Position numbers and translations under genes: made by a program. A DNA stretch of 64,000 bases from Physcomitrium patens (lineage: Eukaryota > Streptophyta > Bryopsida > Funariales > Funariaceae), in assembly GCF_000002425.4 (NCBI RefSeq), contig NC_037255.1, positions 5,060,128 through 5,124,127 of the forward strand, given 5' to 3'. Under the pieces are notes generated by a model. The model saw nothing but the letters and a program-made list of their open reading frames with translations. It did not search any database and was not told the origin of the DNA. Position 1 is the stretch's first letter. Each line of letters begins with the position of its first letter. Positions 33,057-46,881 of this stretch are shown here, piece by piece.

Positions 33057-36000
33057 TTATTTAAGTTAAAATAAGAATAAGATACAATTACCTTAAATAA
33101 ATTACTAATAGTCAAAAGGTAGTAAAAGAATGAAGATAACTCACTAATATGGTGACTAGAGTTTGATGTGGTAGCTAGGTTAAGAAGAATCTAGCGTTAA
33201 GTTAAATAGATGAAGATAATTATAGATGAAATTCAACTACAATAGATATAAATTCCTTCTATAATTAAAGGATGTTGGAAGAAAGAAGCATCTCATTCCA
33301 CACTTCTCTTGTGTACAACCATTTTGATTTCTACTTACTTGTATCTTATTTATTATATTTCTTCAATAAATTATGGGCTCATAGAAACTTTGTTGTATCA
33401 TTCAAGTAAGTTGATGTTATTTTTTAATGGTTATAATTGTGTGAAATAGATTTTATGGTATTTTCTAATGTTAAGATTTGTAAGTTCTAAACTTATGTTT
33501 TGGCATAGAAAGGTATTAATTTTGATCTTATAGATCTCGAATATTATTTTGAAAATTCTTAATTTTTAGAATTATGAATTTAAGATCTTATAGAGACATC
33601 TTCATAGTATCTTTTTATATTATTGAAATTATTTTACTTATCTTATGAGTATTATAAAAAGTGATTTGAATGAGTAGAGGATTTAGATAGTAAGATTCTT
33701 TAGAATATACATATTGGTTATAAGATTGAAAACTTGATTTAAGAGTGTTTTAAGTGAGAAAGCACTCTATTATTCATAAAGAGGCATTTTAAAATTTTAC
33801 TAATGTCAAATTGTTTTGATAATTTTGAGTATGTAGAGACTTTTTTTCTTAATATCGATGTCAAAGTAAAAAGAAGGCTTTTAGTAAAATTACAACTAAT
33901 TTAGATAAAGCCAATTTTTCTTATATTATCTCTTATAAAGGAACAGAAAAAATATGGTAGATTCTTTTTTAATATATATGAGAACAAGAACTTATCTAAT
34001 ATCATCTTTACAATGAAAAAATTCTTTACTAGCAAGATGGAAGAAGGTAAAGATCTCATGACTTATATCAATAAATTAAAGGCTTTTGAATACCAAGTAG
34101 CAATTATTGACAAGCCTTTAGAAGAAAGTGATATTTTCATGATCTTTTTTATGAACCTTTCTTAGTCCTATAACTACCTCATTCTGGCATTATAGCCCAT
34201 TAAGTTGAGGGAACTTACAATGGACTATATCATGGCAAGACTTGCCTATAAAATAATCAAAAGAATAGAGAAAGAGCCTCAAAGTAAAGATTTGGCTTTT
34301 CTTTAAAGATAAGGCAAGAAAAACTATTCTAATCAATGTGATAATATAAGAACTTGCTTCAATTGTAGAAAACTAAGTCACTTTATACAAAACTATTGCA
34401 AGGTAATATGAGGAGATAGACAAAGTACTAAAAATATACATGAGTAATTTAGAGGATATGATTTTGCATTCATGGCAAATGAAGATATTTCTATGGCTTC
34501 AATATCCAAGTAGATTATTGATTTGAATGCTACTAAATACATGACTCTATACAAGTATTTATTTTATACTTATGAAGAAATTTCAGCAACATCAATTTTT
34601 ATAGGAGACAATGGCATAGTACAAGCTATTGAAATGAATTTTTACTACTATTATAGTAAAAATTATTGTGAGAAGACAAACCAAGAAGATCTGATTGAAG
34701 AATGTCCTATATGTATCCAAGATCAAGCAAAACCTCCTTTCAATGAATAAATTAGTTTCACATGGTTTTAAGGTACAATTTGATAAAAATGGATGCTTTG
34801 TAAAGACATTGGATGGAGATGATATTGCCAAAGGCTTTAGAAATGGAAATTTCTATTTCTTCAAATGTGAAAAAGTGGATGGAATTGAAGTAACTACATT
34901 TGCTAAATTTTTACATGATCAAGTCAAATTTAGCATTTAAAATTGATGTCTTAGTCATTTGAATGCTAAAAGCATGAAAAAACTCCAATCCATGGTAAGT
35001 AGCTTGAATCTTGGTGAATTTAGCTATAATACCATGACACTTGTTTGTGAATGTTGTATTTTAGGCAAATAACGAAGGGCCTCATTTCCAAAAGGAGTTA
35101 CAATATATGCAAGCAAGTTATTGGAGATTATACATTAGGATGTTTATTGACCAACAAAGATACTATCAATTGTAAAAACAAGATAATTTGTCACATTCAT
35201 TGATGATTTTTTAAAGAAGATGTAGATTTTCATCCTAAAATCTAAGAGTGATTACTTTTTAAGATTTAAGGAATTTAAGGTATTTATGGAAAAGTAATGT
35301 AAGTATAAAATTAAGGTGTTGCATACCAATAATAGAGGTGAATACTTATCAAAGAATTTTAATGACTTCTAGAAGATTTAAGATATTACAAGACAAACTT
35401 CAACTCCTTATACTCTACAACAAAATAGAATTATGTGAAAGAAACATTCACCTTTCAATCCAAATTACAAAATGGCCTCAATTAAGATATTTTTATAATT
35501 TGTGGTATAAATTGGAAGTATTAAGAAGAAAGACAAAAGAAGAACAATACAAAATAAGTGAAACAAGTGAAATCAAGTAATTATACATTATAAAATTAGT
35601 CATAGTTTATTTATTAGATTTTTATCCAATAAAAAATAAAAGTTAAAATTAAAAAATATATTTTTAAATAGATAATTTTTTTATCTTTTTAATGATATAA
35701 AAACATATAAATTAAAATTACTATGAATAATCTATAATAGGTTAATATAAAAGATAAATAAAAAAAATTAAATAAATAATTTTTACTTCAAAGATAATTT
35801 GCTCAAGAGATCAAGAGATTGAGCATCACGAAGGCTTATAAGTAGTGTATATTGGTTGTTAAGAGAGGCCATAAGGCCTTAATCTTATCTTTCTACTTAT
35901 ATCTAAGGTGCTATAATCTATAGGGAACTATTACACCTCTCTTCCTATAAGGACTAGACTAGCTACTGATCCTTCTATTTTCTACTAGTAAAATTCTTTT

Positions 36001-36820
36001 CTTCACATATTTGACTTCACTATGATATTTAAACACATCCAATTCACATGGAAACTTCCAGTGGCCATCAAATTTTGCTCTATTTCTTCATAATGGCTCC
36101 TAAAGTGGTAAAACTCAATATTACCAAGGTCTTAAAAACTTCTATAAAAATTTCTAAAAATTTCTAAATAAATTCTAAATGAAATTTTAAAAATTATTTA
36201 ATATTTTTATAATGATAATATTTATTTTAGGCTATATTTTTCTATCTTAGAAATTTTTTATAGAAGTCAAATCAATTTATATCTACTAAAAATCCTAATT
36301 TTTATATAATTAAGTAAAAAGACATGAAATTCTTTTCATGCTTCTTCTAACTACTAACTAATCATTGATAGGATTTTTATAAGTAGTAGATATAGATAGG
36401 AGGCCAATAAAGACATTGATTTGAATAAATATTCCTTAATACTTAAAAATAAATAAAAATACAAAACTAACTAAAATAATTATTTCAAAGATTTACTAAA
36501 AATCTATTTTTATAAATTTTCTTCTAATAAGACTTTTATAACTTGTAAATAATTATAAATTCTGATAAATAATTAAATAGTCAAAAATACTCTCTAATCT
36601 TAATATTTGTATAATAAAATGACTTAAAACTATTTTTTTAATCAATTCATTAATTAAGATGTATTAGTAGAACTTATCAAGTTGTTGAAAGAATAAATTG
36701 AACTATTGTAGCAATGGCAAAGAGTATGTTACATACTCAATACCTTGGATATGAGGTTTGAACAAAAGCCATGATATATATATATATATTGAATAGGTGC
36801 CTTATATGAAATAAGATTAG
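33057..36820 (+). mobile_element. Copia-1: decayed Copia interrupted by a Ty3 fragment
   Basis: LTR about 33057-33650, leader, gag about 33850-34440 with an intact zinc knuckle (CFNCRKLSHFIQNYC, near 34350-34400), protease region near 34500 (MNATKYMTLYKY), pre-integrase and integrase to about 35440. A foreign block lies at 35440-36660; integrase resumes at about 36665 (matching 51500 onward) and ends near 36820. Full of stops. The knuckle keeps all four ligands, unlike Copia-2 and Copia-3. Confidence 0.7.
35440..36660 (-). mobile_element. Ty3-type end fragment inserted in Copia-1 integrase
   Basis: Bases 35440-35830 match 44000-44400, the low-coordinate end of the Ty3 element gypsy-C. The remainder is AT-rich sequence without coding capacity. 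The flanks are imperfect repeats of the interrupted integrase site, so an insertion with a decayed target duplication is likely. Exact ends are uncertain. Confidence 0.5.
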
Positions 36821-37129
36821 ATTCTCGAAGATCTTAAACCTTACCAAATCTATGACAACAAAGATTTTGATAATTTTGATACAATGTAATATCAAGCACA
36901 CTAGAATAAAATTGAAAGTAACTACATAAAATGGAACATGAAAGATAAGACTGAATAAAAGAGAATAGAATCAAATAGAACCAATAAAAATGAAATAAGA
37001 AAAAAAAAATAAAACTTTAGTAAGAAAAAGAATTTGAATCCATACCTGATTGAATGTCTAAATGGCATCAAGCAATCTTATTTATATTCTATTCAATTAT
37101 CCTAGAACTTTTTAGAATGTTCCTAATGG

Positions 37130-37310
37130 TAGATTCTATCAAGATAACCACCCTTTTGGATGATTCTATAGGTAGGCTCTACTATGATAATCATCCTTTT
37201 AGAAGATTCTAGAAATGGGTTCTACTAAGATAACCATCCTAAAAAATTCCATGGTAGGTTCCATATAAACCACCATGCTAACTTCAATTCTAAAAAATTT
37301 CCAAAAATAA
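37130..37310. repeat. Imperfect tandem repeat of about 44 bp in the gypsy-A LTR
   Basis: About four units built on a TAGGTTCTACTAAGATAACC-like core followed by ATCCTTTTAGAAGATTCT. Units at about 37130, 37172, 37216 and 37255. Probably a U3 repeat of the gypsy-A LTR. Confidence 0.6.
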
Positions 37311-38592
37311 CTCCAACTATATATTCTTATATGTAAATAATACAAATATCCTATCCATACTTTATTAGAGCTAATCCTCCTCTACTAATGTGAAATGTCA
37401 TTGTTTTGCTCTCAATGGTATTTCTAAATAGTTTCTTGATAATCAATGAAGTTTTATGTAAGTTCTCATATTACATTATAGATAAGATAACCTTTTCAAA
37501 GAACTTTATACTAAAATTATAGATCTCCATTTCTATAGCAAAAGTAGAGATGCTCCAAAATATTATCTACTTCATATTTCTGTTAGTCATCAATTACAAC
37601 TAGTGGTAGTAGTAGTAGTTGGTGTTGGTCCAAAAAGTACCTTAGTTCATCATGAAATTCCTTGAGCTACAAAATATGGAAGATCAAATGGATCTAAATA
37701 TAAAACAAAAGCTTAAGGCTGTATGCAACATTAGAATTTATTACAAAAATATGAAAATATCCAAGCCATTGAAGTGCTAGCTTACAAACTTAGATTGATG
37801 TAATAAGTAGAAGGTTGATATTAGAGAATAATACCTAATCATCATTCTAGAAGGTCTTGTATTATTTGTGGTTATTCACATATTATTTCTATCAATTTTT
37901 TGTAATAAGGAGAAGGTGTTGTGCCTCTTTAAAGGTATTGTAAGCCATTGTATGAACTCCTCCTTTGTTGGATTGTCAGTGTTGATGGAGCAATAGAAAA
38001 TTATTAGTATAATTAGATGTTGATTAATATTATATAAAAAAAATAATGAATGACTAGTACTTACTTGAATATTATCATTGTAGATAAATTCTAAAGGCGT
38101 CAAATATTCATCCCATTTATTATAGTAAAGTGCTACAAATATCCATAATATATCTTCTATGGTCCAATTTGTACGCTCTATTTGTCTATCTATTTCAGAA
38201 TAGAAGGCCATAGATATGATAAGTCATGTATCTAATAGCTTGAAGAAGACTTGTTAAAAATTTACTATGAAGCATAGATCTTGATCTGAAATTATGACAC
38301 GAGATAATCCAGAGTGATAAAAGATAGTGCTGAAGAAGACTTGTGCAAGTGTTAGAGCATCAATATCATAGTGCACTATAGCCAAGTGAAGTTGATTTGA
38401 GAGTGGATCCACAAAGACAATAATTACAATATGATTGTAGGGCATCTATGATAAGCATACAATGAAATTTATTGTCAAATATTTTCAATATGCCATAGAT
38501 AGTTGGTTGCAATAGCCTAAAAAATATTGTATTGTATATTTTATTATGAAATCATGATTTAGAAGAATATACAAAAGCTTGAACATCACAAC

Positions 38593-39178
38593 TGTTGAAG
38601 TAAGTCACTTTGTTAAAGTAAGTCACTTAGTAAAAGGTATTACTTTAGGTCAGTTGCTAGTGGTCAAAAGGCAGCAAAAGAGTATAAAGAAGTTATTATG
38701 GTAGCTTGTAGGATTTGTAGGTGGTAGCTAGGTTAAGAAAGAACCTAAGATTAAGTTGGATGAAGTAGATATGGATGTAATGTCGATGGAAGTTGCTTTG
38801 TTGGTTGGCAACCACCACCTATAAGTAACAAGAGTTGGAAGTAAGAGTTATCTTATTCCATACTTCCTTTTGTGAGTAACCTTATTGATGCTAAGTATTG
38901 TGACTTCAAAGTGCTTGTTTTTCAATAGGTTATCGGCCCAGACACCTTCAGTTGTGAGTTTTGAAGTTCTTTGAAGTCTTTGTTGGTGTTAAGAATAGAT
39001 CTTGTGGTTGTTGCTGATGTTAGAGTTTGGTATCTTATAAATCTTCTTTTGCAACTAATTGTTGATGTAGTCATAGTCTTACTTGTTGTTAAGTGCATTC
39101 ATAGTCCTGGAGATTGTTAGATACCTTAGATTGATATTTAAAGATACTTGTGTTGTATTTTCTTACTCAGTTTCATCA
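38593..39178 (+). repeat. 5' LTR of Copia-2
   Basis: Starts TGTTGAAGTAAGTCAC and ends TTTCATCA, matching the LTR ends of Copia-3. A 24-bp stretch near its start is tandemly repeated. It is followed by TGGTGCTCTAAC, the probable primer-binding site. Confidence 0.75.
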
Positions 39179-39443
39179 TTGGTGCTCTAACTTTGTGCTT
39201 TGTGAGGTTATAAGTGTTTTGTAAAAGAAAAAAGGTGATTAAAGAGAAGCAAAGCTTATTCAAGAGGTTATCAGACTCGTGAGAAGTCTTATAAGTAAAT
39301 TTGAGAGTGATTAAAGAGTGTAAACAATAGTTTACTCATTAAGAGAGCATTCTAGGTTTCTAAGGTAGCAGCATCTTTTTGTTGATTTTGAGGGTTCATT
39401 CTTCTCTTTTCTTGATTTATTTTAATACACCTTTTTTTTAGAC

Positions 39444-40620
39444 ATGGTTGCAAGTGATGGTGAGGATTTGAGAGTAATTGAGAAGTATAGGGATAAAAAT
39501 TTCTACCATTGGAAGAAGAAAATGGAGCTCTTATTAGCTTCATTAGACCTTTCAGTCATTGTTGATGAAAGTGAAGACATTCCATGTGACAATGTTGATG
39601 AGAAGGTGAAAAAAGAATACAAACGATGTGAAAGGAAGGCTTTTGGCATGATTGCTACAAATCTTCATGATACTAATTTTTTACATATAATTGCTTACAC
39701 TGGACTAGTGGAAGCATGGAAGACTCTTTGCAACATCTATGAAAGTAGAAATCTTGTCAATATTCTATAGACAAGAAGAAAGTTCTTAACAATAAAGATG
39801 GAAGAGGGAGATGACCTCATGGCTCATGTCAACAAGGTAAAAGCACTTGCAAACCAACTAACAGTTGTTTATATACTAGTTGATGATAGAAAAATTATGT
39901 TGACATTATTCATGAGCCTTCTTGAATTCTACAACTACCTCATTGTTGCATTGAAGTCCATCAACATGAAAGAGCTTACTATGAACTATGTCACATCAAG
40001 ACTTGCCTATGAAGTAACTAAGAAAAAAAAAAAAAAAAAAAAAACATCAAATTGAAGATTCAACTCTATTCTTAAGACAAGGCAAAGGTAGCTTTTGTCA
40101 TCAACGTGATAATTCAAAGAGAAACATGAAAAATAGCTATATTTATAGAAAACCATGTCACTTTGCTAGAAATTGCTACAAAGCTAAGAAAGGAGATAGA
40201 AAGAATACAAACAATGCTTTTGATAATTTTGGTAAAGATGACTATGCTTTCATGGCAAGTGAAAGGGCCTCTATGGCTGCGATGTCTAAGTTGATTATAG
40301 ACTCAAGTGCTACTAAGCACATGACACTATATAAGTATTCATTTGACACTTATGAAGAAATTCCAGCAATCAAAGTTTGGTTGGGAAACAATGGCATAGT
40401 ACAAGTCATTGGAATTGGCTCAATTGTTGTAATGATCATTGTGAAGGGCCAAATCAAGAGGAACAGATTGAAGGAAGTCTTACATGTACCAAAGATGAAA
40501 AAGAACTTAGGTTTTTGGTGAGTAAACTTGCATCACATGGTTGTAAGGTTCGGTTTGACATAAATGGATGCTTTGTAAAGACAATGGATGGACAATATGT
40601 TGCCAAAGGCCTTAGGGATT
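39444..40620 (+). pseudogene. Copia-2 gag and protease remnant
   Basis: ATG at 39444 (MVASDGEDLRVIEKY), open to a TAG at 39768-39770 (Trp to stop), then further frames to 40055, 40126-40521 and 40377-40622. The knuckle is lost (SYIYRKPCHFARNC: both first Cys became Ser/Tyr). The protease region has IIDSSATKHMT where Copia-3 has DSGATKHMT, so Gly of DSG is Ser. A run of A at 40023-40044 interrupts the region after gag. Confidence 0.75.
40023..40044. repeat. A homopolymer
   Basis: About 22 nearly uninterrupted A where Copia-3 has the Lys-rich KKKEKELTS segment (50330-50360), suggesting slippage expansion in a purine-rich tract. Confidence 0.9.
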
Positions 40621-43600
40621 GAAATCTCTACTTCATCAATTATAAGATGGAGTTGAAGTCGCTACATTTGCTGATTTTCCACAAGACCAAGCCAAGTTTG
40701 GAATCTGGCATCAACGACTTGGTCATTTGAATGCCAAATGCATGAAGGAGCTTTAATCCATGGTAAGTGGCTTGGATCTTGGTCATTTCAGCGACAATGC
40801 CATGACACTTGGTTATAAAGGTTGTATACAAGACAAGCAACAAAGGAGTTCATTTCCAAATGGAGTTGCAACATATTGTCGAGGTAAAGAGAGTTTGCGT
40901 CAAGAAAGCGTTGGGCTTTTGGCTACCACTAAATACTCAATCAAGTCTAAGATATAAAATACCAAGTTTATATATATATTATTTTATCTTTTTGGATAGT
41001 TACATCAAAATACAAGCCCAACTACCAAGAAAATACCCAAATGTATGATAAAGAACTTAAAACCTTTTGTATCCTTATGAGAGATGTTTTATGAACTTCA
41101 ACAGCTCATATCTCACGATCGGACTATCCAAAAAATCCTAAATTTTATATCAAGTACTGATATACTTTCAAAAACTTTCACAAAAAAATTCAATTACAAA
41201 TTCATTATGGATCTTGAGATATCGCCAAAATCCTAACAATAGCTTTAAACCCTAGCTTACATACACCTGTGTGCTAATTTCTTCATATCTCATAAAATAA
41301 TTACTTAAATACCATGAGACTTTGATTTGTAGCTTTTTAACTTAATAACACATACTTATAGAAATTTTGAGTCAAAAATTCGCCCAAGAACTCTAGATAT
41401 GGCTCCAACTATTACTATCAACAAAATGACTCACTTACTGCCTTTGAATTACATGTGATGTCTTCACATGTCTATAACTCCTTCATCCAGACTTGAAATT
41501 TATCAAACCAAAAGATAATACAAGCTACTTAAAATATCTATAATGTGTATGGAATGCTATCTTTTCTATATCTTCTTTGATAAGATAGATTTGCCAATAA
41601 TAATTTCAAAGGTCTAATTTACTAATGATAGTTGTACCTTGAAGTTGGTCAAAAATATCATCCTTACAAAAAAGTAGATATGCATTTTTTATAATTTTCT
41701 TATTAAGATCTTGATAATCAATTCAAAATTAAAGTCTATTATCTTTTGAATGCAAAGACTATAGATGTTTCTTATGGTGATGTATTTTTTCAAATGAAGC
41801 CAATTTTCAAGAGTTTGTCCAATGATTTTTACAACTCTTTAATTTTATTTGGTGTTAGGCAATAAATTGGCTAACTTGCTAGTTTGGCTCTATGAACTAG
41901 TTCTATTTGAAAAGAGGCACCTCGATTAGGTATCACGCCACAAGATAAGTTGGTTGAAAAGACATCTCGATATTTACATATAAGTTGTGCTACTTATTCT
42001 ACTCCTTTAGTTGTCTTTTCTACCACTAAGGTAAGATTCAAGATCATTGTATATACCAATTTCTTGTGCCATATTTGCTTCTTTATAAAGTTCATTCCTA
42101 TGAATAAGCAATTAGTTGCAGATCATTTTGCTATACCACTTATACAAGGACATGAAGAATTTCCATGTGTCCTCTATCTTTAAAAAAAATTATCCATACT
42201 AGCCAATTGGCTTGTTTATTTTCTACTTCTAGCTATGGCATATCAAGGATAATATCATATCTAAGCTTTATTACTTTGAACTTCTCCCTCAAAGCATAGA
42301 TATTACTCAATCTTAAGATTTTTTCTTTATTTATCTCACTTAATATATTTTTTTTTTTGTCATCTGTTAAGTTTATACTTCCTTCTTTAATTACCTTTGT
42401 TTTAATCCTAAGTCAGTTAACAATTCCTATTGAGATGCAATATTTTGTAGAACCACAATCTACAAGCACTTGACATAGTTGTCTTTTTATTTGATCTATT
42501 AGAGACACTAGTCAATTTTTCTAATAATAGTTCAAGGTAATATCATTTGAATTTGAGAAACAATAACTATCTCCAATATTGGCTCTCGATGTCTTTACTG
42601 AGAAGCTCTATTTTCTTACTCCACTTCTTCATCAATTTGGTGATCCTCAAGATTGTGAACTTGCCATGATTTATTACTACTTGAACTTTGATATTTTGGA
42701 CAATCTTTAATTTGATCATTTGGCTACCAATAATAAAAGTACAAATTTTTTGTGCCAATATTTATTATTTTTGTAGTGTTAATAGTTCCTACTTGAAATC
42801 AATATCTATTCACATTGATGGTTGGACAATTGTATTGGCTAGTGGCATAGAATTCCACACTATAGGTTGTATTCCATAATTTTTGAAATCTATAGCATCG
42901 AACCTCTCTACAATCCTAAATACATCTTTAAATATTTGTAGAACTTTTAATTCCACTTCTTGCTAAATCACAAGTTTCAACTCTTATACAAATAGATCTA
43001 TCATCTTTTTTTCTAAAATATTTTTAATTTAGATATATAGAAACTTCAATTAAAAGAGATAAACTTATACTAACTTAAATTATGTGAGATTAGCTAATTG
43101 ATTACTTGCTAACTTCTTCGCATTGATGGACCAAAATTGACTCTTAAGTTTAGTCTCAAACTCCTCTCGGTTATAAAATCCACCTTGAGTTCTATAGCTT
43201 TGAGCTTGATGTTGCCATCAAATGGCTACTGTACCTTTCAAATAACTGGAGGTATATATAATCTCTTTGTTGATATTTGTCCTAAATAATTAGAGGTAGT
43301 ATTGTATGCTAAAGAGCCATTGGCATACATCTTCTTGCCTTGCAGTTCTTGTATATGTATTGGGATTATTCAATCTCTGTCTCTTAGATATCAACTCTCT
43401 TATCATACTTTCTATTTGTCCTTAGAAAGTAGCTATTTGGCATAGGAGGTGTTATATCTGAGTCTCCATTTGAGATTGCTTCACCATATCTTCCATGTTA
43501 TAATTTTCTTGCTGAATTTTACTATTAAAATATCTTATTTCTTTCTAATTAGCTTTTTAAAGTAGCTTATTGTAGCTTCAAGATAGTATCCAATGTGATT

Positions 43601-43999
43601 ATAATAACTGACTTTCAACTAAATGATGGCTACCAAAGAATAGACTACTACTCGTTCTAATTACAATGAAACAGGATTGAATGTTTTAAGATCTAAAATC
43701 TTATCAAATCCATAACAACAAAGATTTTGACACAACATAAGACCAAGTATACTAAAATAAAATTAAAAGTAACTAAATAAAATAAAACATGAGAGACACG
43801 ATTGAATAAAAGAGAACAAAACTAAATATAATCAAATAAAATAGAATAAGAAAAAATAACCAAAATTTATTAAAAAAAAGATTCTAAAGCTATACTTGAC
43901 TAAATATCCAAAGAGCCTCTATCATTTCTATTTATACTTTGTTATGTTACATTGGAAAAATCTAAAATATCTCTAATAGTAGATCCAATGAAGGTAATA

Positions 44000-46848
44000 T
44001 TCACCCTTCAATTTAAATTATAAGATGGTCTAAATTAAAAGTTGCTTGTAATTGGTGGTATGAAGTGGAAGTTGCAAGAACAAAGAATAAAAGAAGAAAA
44101 ATACAAAAGAAGTGAAACAAGTGTAATCAAGTAATTTTACACTACTAACTAGTTATAGTCTGTTTATTAGATTTTTACCTAATAAAATATAAAACTAAAA
44201 TATAAAAATTATATTTTTAAATGAATAATTTTTTTTTATCTTTTCACTAAATTAAAAAAATATATAAATTTAAGTTATTATGAGTAAGCTATGATATATC
44301 AAAGATAGAATATAAATAATAGACAAATTAAGTAAATGATTTTTACCTCAAGGATAACTTGCTTGACAGATCAAGAATTCGAGTCTCACCAAAGCTCCAA
44401 GTATAATATATTTTTATGGGAACTGTTGATCACACTTTATATTTCTTACAATGACTTCCATTACTTCATATAAAAAAATCTTTTCTATTTAACGTCTTCA
44501 CTTGGATTGATTTATTATTAAATATTTCTTTGATAATATAAGACCTAGTCCAAAGTGCATCAAACTTTGCTAGAATTTCTATATCTTTAGCATCTTGAAC
44601 CATCATTCACATCATTAGAATAAAAAGACGTTTTTTTATCTTTTTATCAAAGATCTCCTTTCTTCTTCTTTCATTAGTTTCTATGTGTTGAGTTGATAAT
44701 CTTTGAATCTCATTAAGTCTTTTTAAATAATTTAATTATTCTTTCAAAGTTTGAGAAGTATCTAATCGTTCATCAATAAAAATTCATAAAGACGAAACTT
44801 CAAATTATATGGACAAAATCACTTTTATTCCATATACCAAAGAAAAAGGTGTAGCTCTTATAGAAACCTTGTAAGTAGTTTTGTAAGTCCAAAGTATTGA
44901 AGTAAGTTTAAGATTTCAATTATGATTAGAATTTGTCATAGTTTTCTTCAATATCCATACTAAGGTTTGATTGACTCTTTTTGTAAGACCATTCATTTGA
45001 AGATGATAGAAAGTAATCTTCTTATGATTGATGGAAAATAATATATTCATTTTTTTTATAGCCTCATTTAAAAAATCAATACAATTGTCACTTATACGGA
45101 TTTTTTGACAACCAAAATGAGCTATGATATTCTCATACAAAAGTTGGCAGTTTATTCAGCATTTGCCTTCTTCACAACGTTTGCTTTTGTCGATTTGCTT
45201 AAACATTTTGTAGCTATAATGATATATTACATTTGACAAGAAGGTACTAGATTGATAGGTCAAATATAATCTATACTTTATTTTTTAAATGGAACAAGTA
45301 GAAGTAACGGATTTAAAGGCATTGCAAGATTTAAATCTTTACATACATATCTTTAGAAAGTATCACAAGATCTTATAAAAGACTCTAAATTGATAAATAT
45401 TTTAGGCCAAAGATAGCCTACTCTAAGGATTTTTTGAGCTATTAATTGACGAGAGAAGTATCCACTACAAGCACTTCAATGATAAGCTTCTAATACCAAT
45501 GGTACTTCTTCATAACTAAGATAATATCTTAAGATTCCATCAATCCATTGTTGATATAGTTTCTTTGCTATACAAGAAAAATAGATACTATTCATTCAAA
45601 TCTTCTATCATTCATTTTTTGATAAGGTATTGGATAGTTGTTGAGTATTAAAAAATTCAGCAATATATTCATACTATATAGGTACCAACATAACATGGAA
45701 TAATTGAGCATCAAAAAGTTCATCATTGATATCTTGTGTACATATAGTTGTAGATAATCGAGAAAGATGGTCAGCTTGTTTGTGTACTTTTTTCTATTTG
45801 TATTATACTATATAATCAAATTTTACTAAAAGCAATATCCATCTTGCTAATCTACTACATAAATCTAGTTTGTTCATAATATATCTAAGAGCCATGTGTT
45901 CTTTAAAGAATATGACTTTGTTCATCAAAAGATAATGGCGGAATTTTTTGATGCTAAAGTCCATAGCTAAACATTCCCATTCCATGGTTGTATAGTTGTA
46001 CTTAATACTTGTCAATTGTTTACTCACAAAAGCAATAGGATGAATTATATTCTTATCATCTAGTTGACATAAGGCACTACTTATTGCCAATTTAGAGGCA
46101 TTACAATAAACATAGAAAGATTCATCCCAATTAGGTGGTAGTAAACAAGGATATGAAAGTAATTTGGTATTAATTGCATTAAAACCGGCTTGACATTCCA
46201 AAGTATATTTAAATTTGGAGGTCTTCTTTAACAAATTAATCAATGGAGAGGCATGAAAAGAATATGATTCAATCAAATTATGATACCAATTCATATATCC
46301 TAAAATCTTTTGAATGTCTCTTACTCCATTTGGAAGTGATAGATTTGCAATAATTTCTACTTTTTCAAGATCAGACTCTTTTCTTTTCTTAGAAATGAAA
46401 AAATTTAATAAAACTTCTTCTTGAATTGTTCAATAAACCTTCTCTAGATTGAAAAAAATTCCTACTCTTCTACACCGTTGAAAATACATTTGAAGGCTTT
46501 CAAAGTCATTATTTTCTAAAGATTGACTATTAAAATCATCAATGAAAATCAACATAGTTTTTTGAAAAAGGTCTAAGAATGCATATGTCATGACTCTTTG
46601 AAAGGATGAACAAGCATTGCACAAGCCAAAAGACATTATTACATATACAAAAGTTCCTCAAGGTGATATAAATGCAGTCTTGTACCAATCTTTAAGAGCA
46701 ATTAATACTTCATTGTACTCAGAGTAGCCATCCATAAAACTATAGAAGTCATGACCTGCCACCTCATTTACTACAGAAGTAATGAAGAATAATAGAAAAT
46801 AATCTTTTTGGATATATTTATTTAGATCCCAATAATTCACATATATCC

Positions 46849-46881
<33 letters not shown>

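Larger units (their letters stand above)
38593..40955 (+). mobile_element. Copia-2: truncated Copia (5' LTR to pre-integrase)
   Basis: The 5' LTR (38593-39178) is followed by leader, gag, protease-like and pre-integrase segments, then a scrambled end near 40955, with no RT. It lies inside gypsy-A. Confidence 0.75.
36825..44000 (-). mobile_element. Gypsy-A: decayed Ty3 element split by Copia-2
   Basis: Similar LTR-like blocks at 36825-37380 and 43680-44000 bracket it. Integrase is recognisable at 37876-38445 (VIISDQDLCF, SEIDRQIERTNWTIEDIL, WDEYLTPLEFIYND). The RT entry region lies at about 41600-41960 and decayed protease/gag sequence follows to about 43500. Copia-2 (38593-40955) lies between integrase and RT. 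Too decayed for clade assignment. Confidence 0.6.
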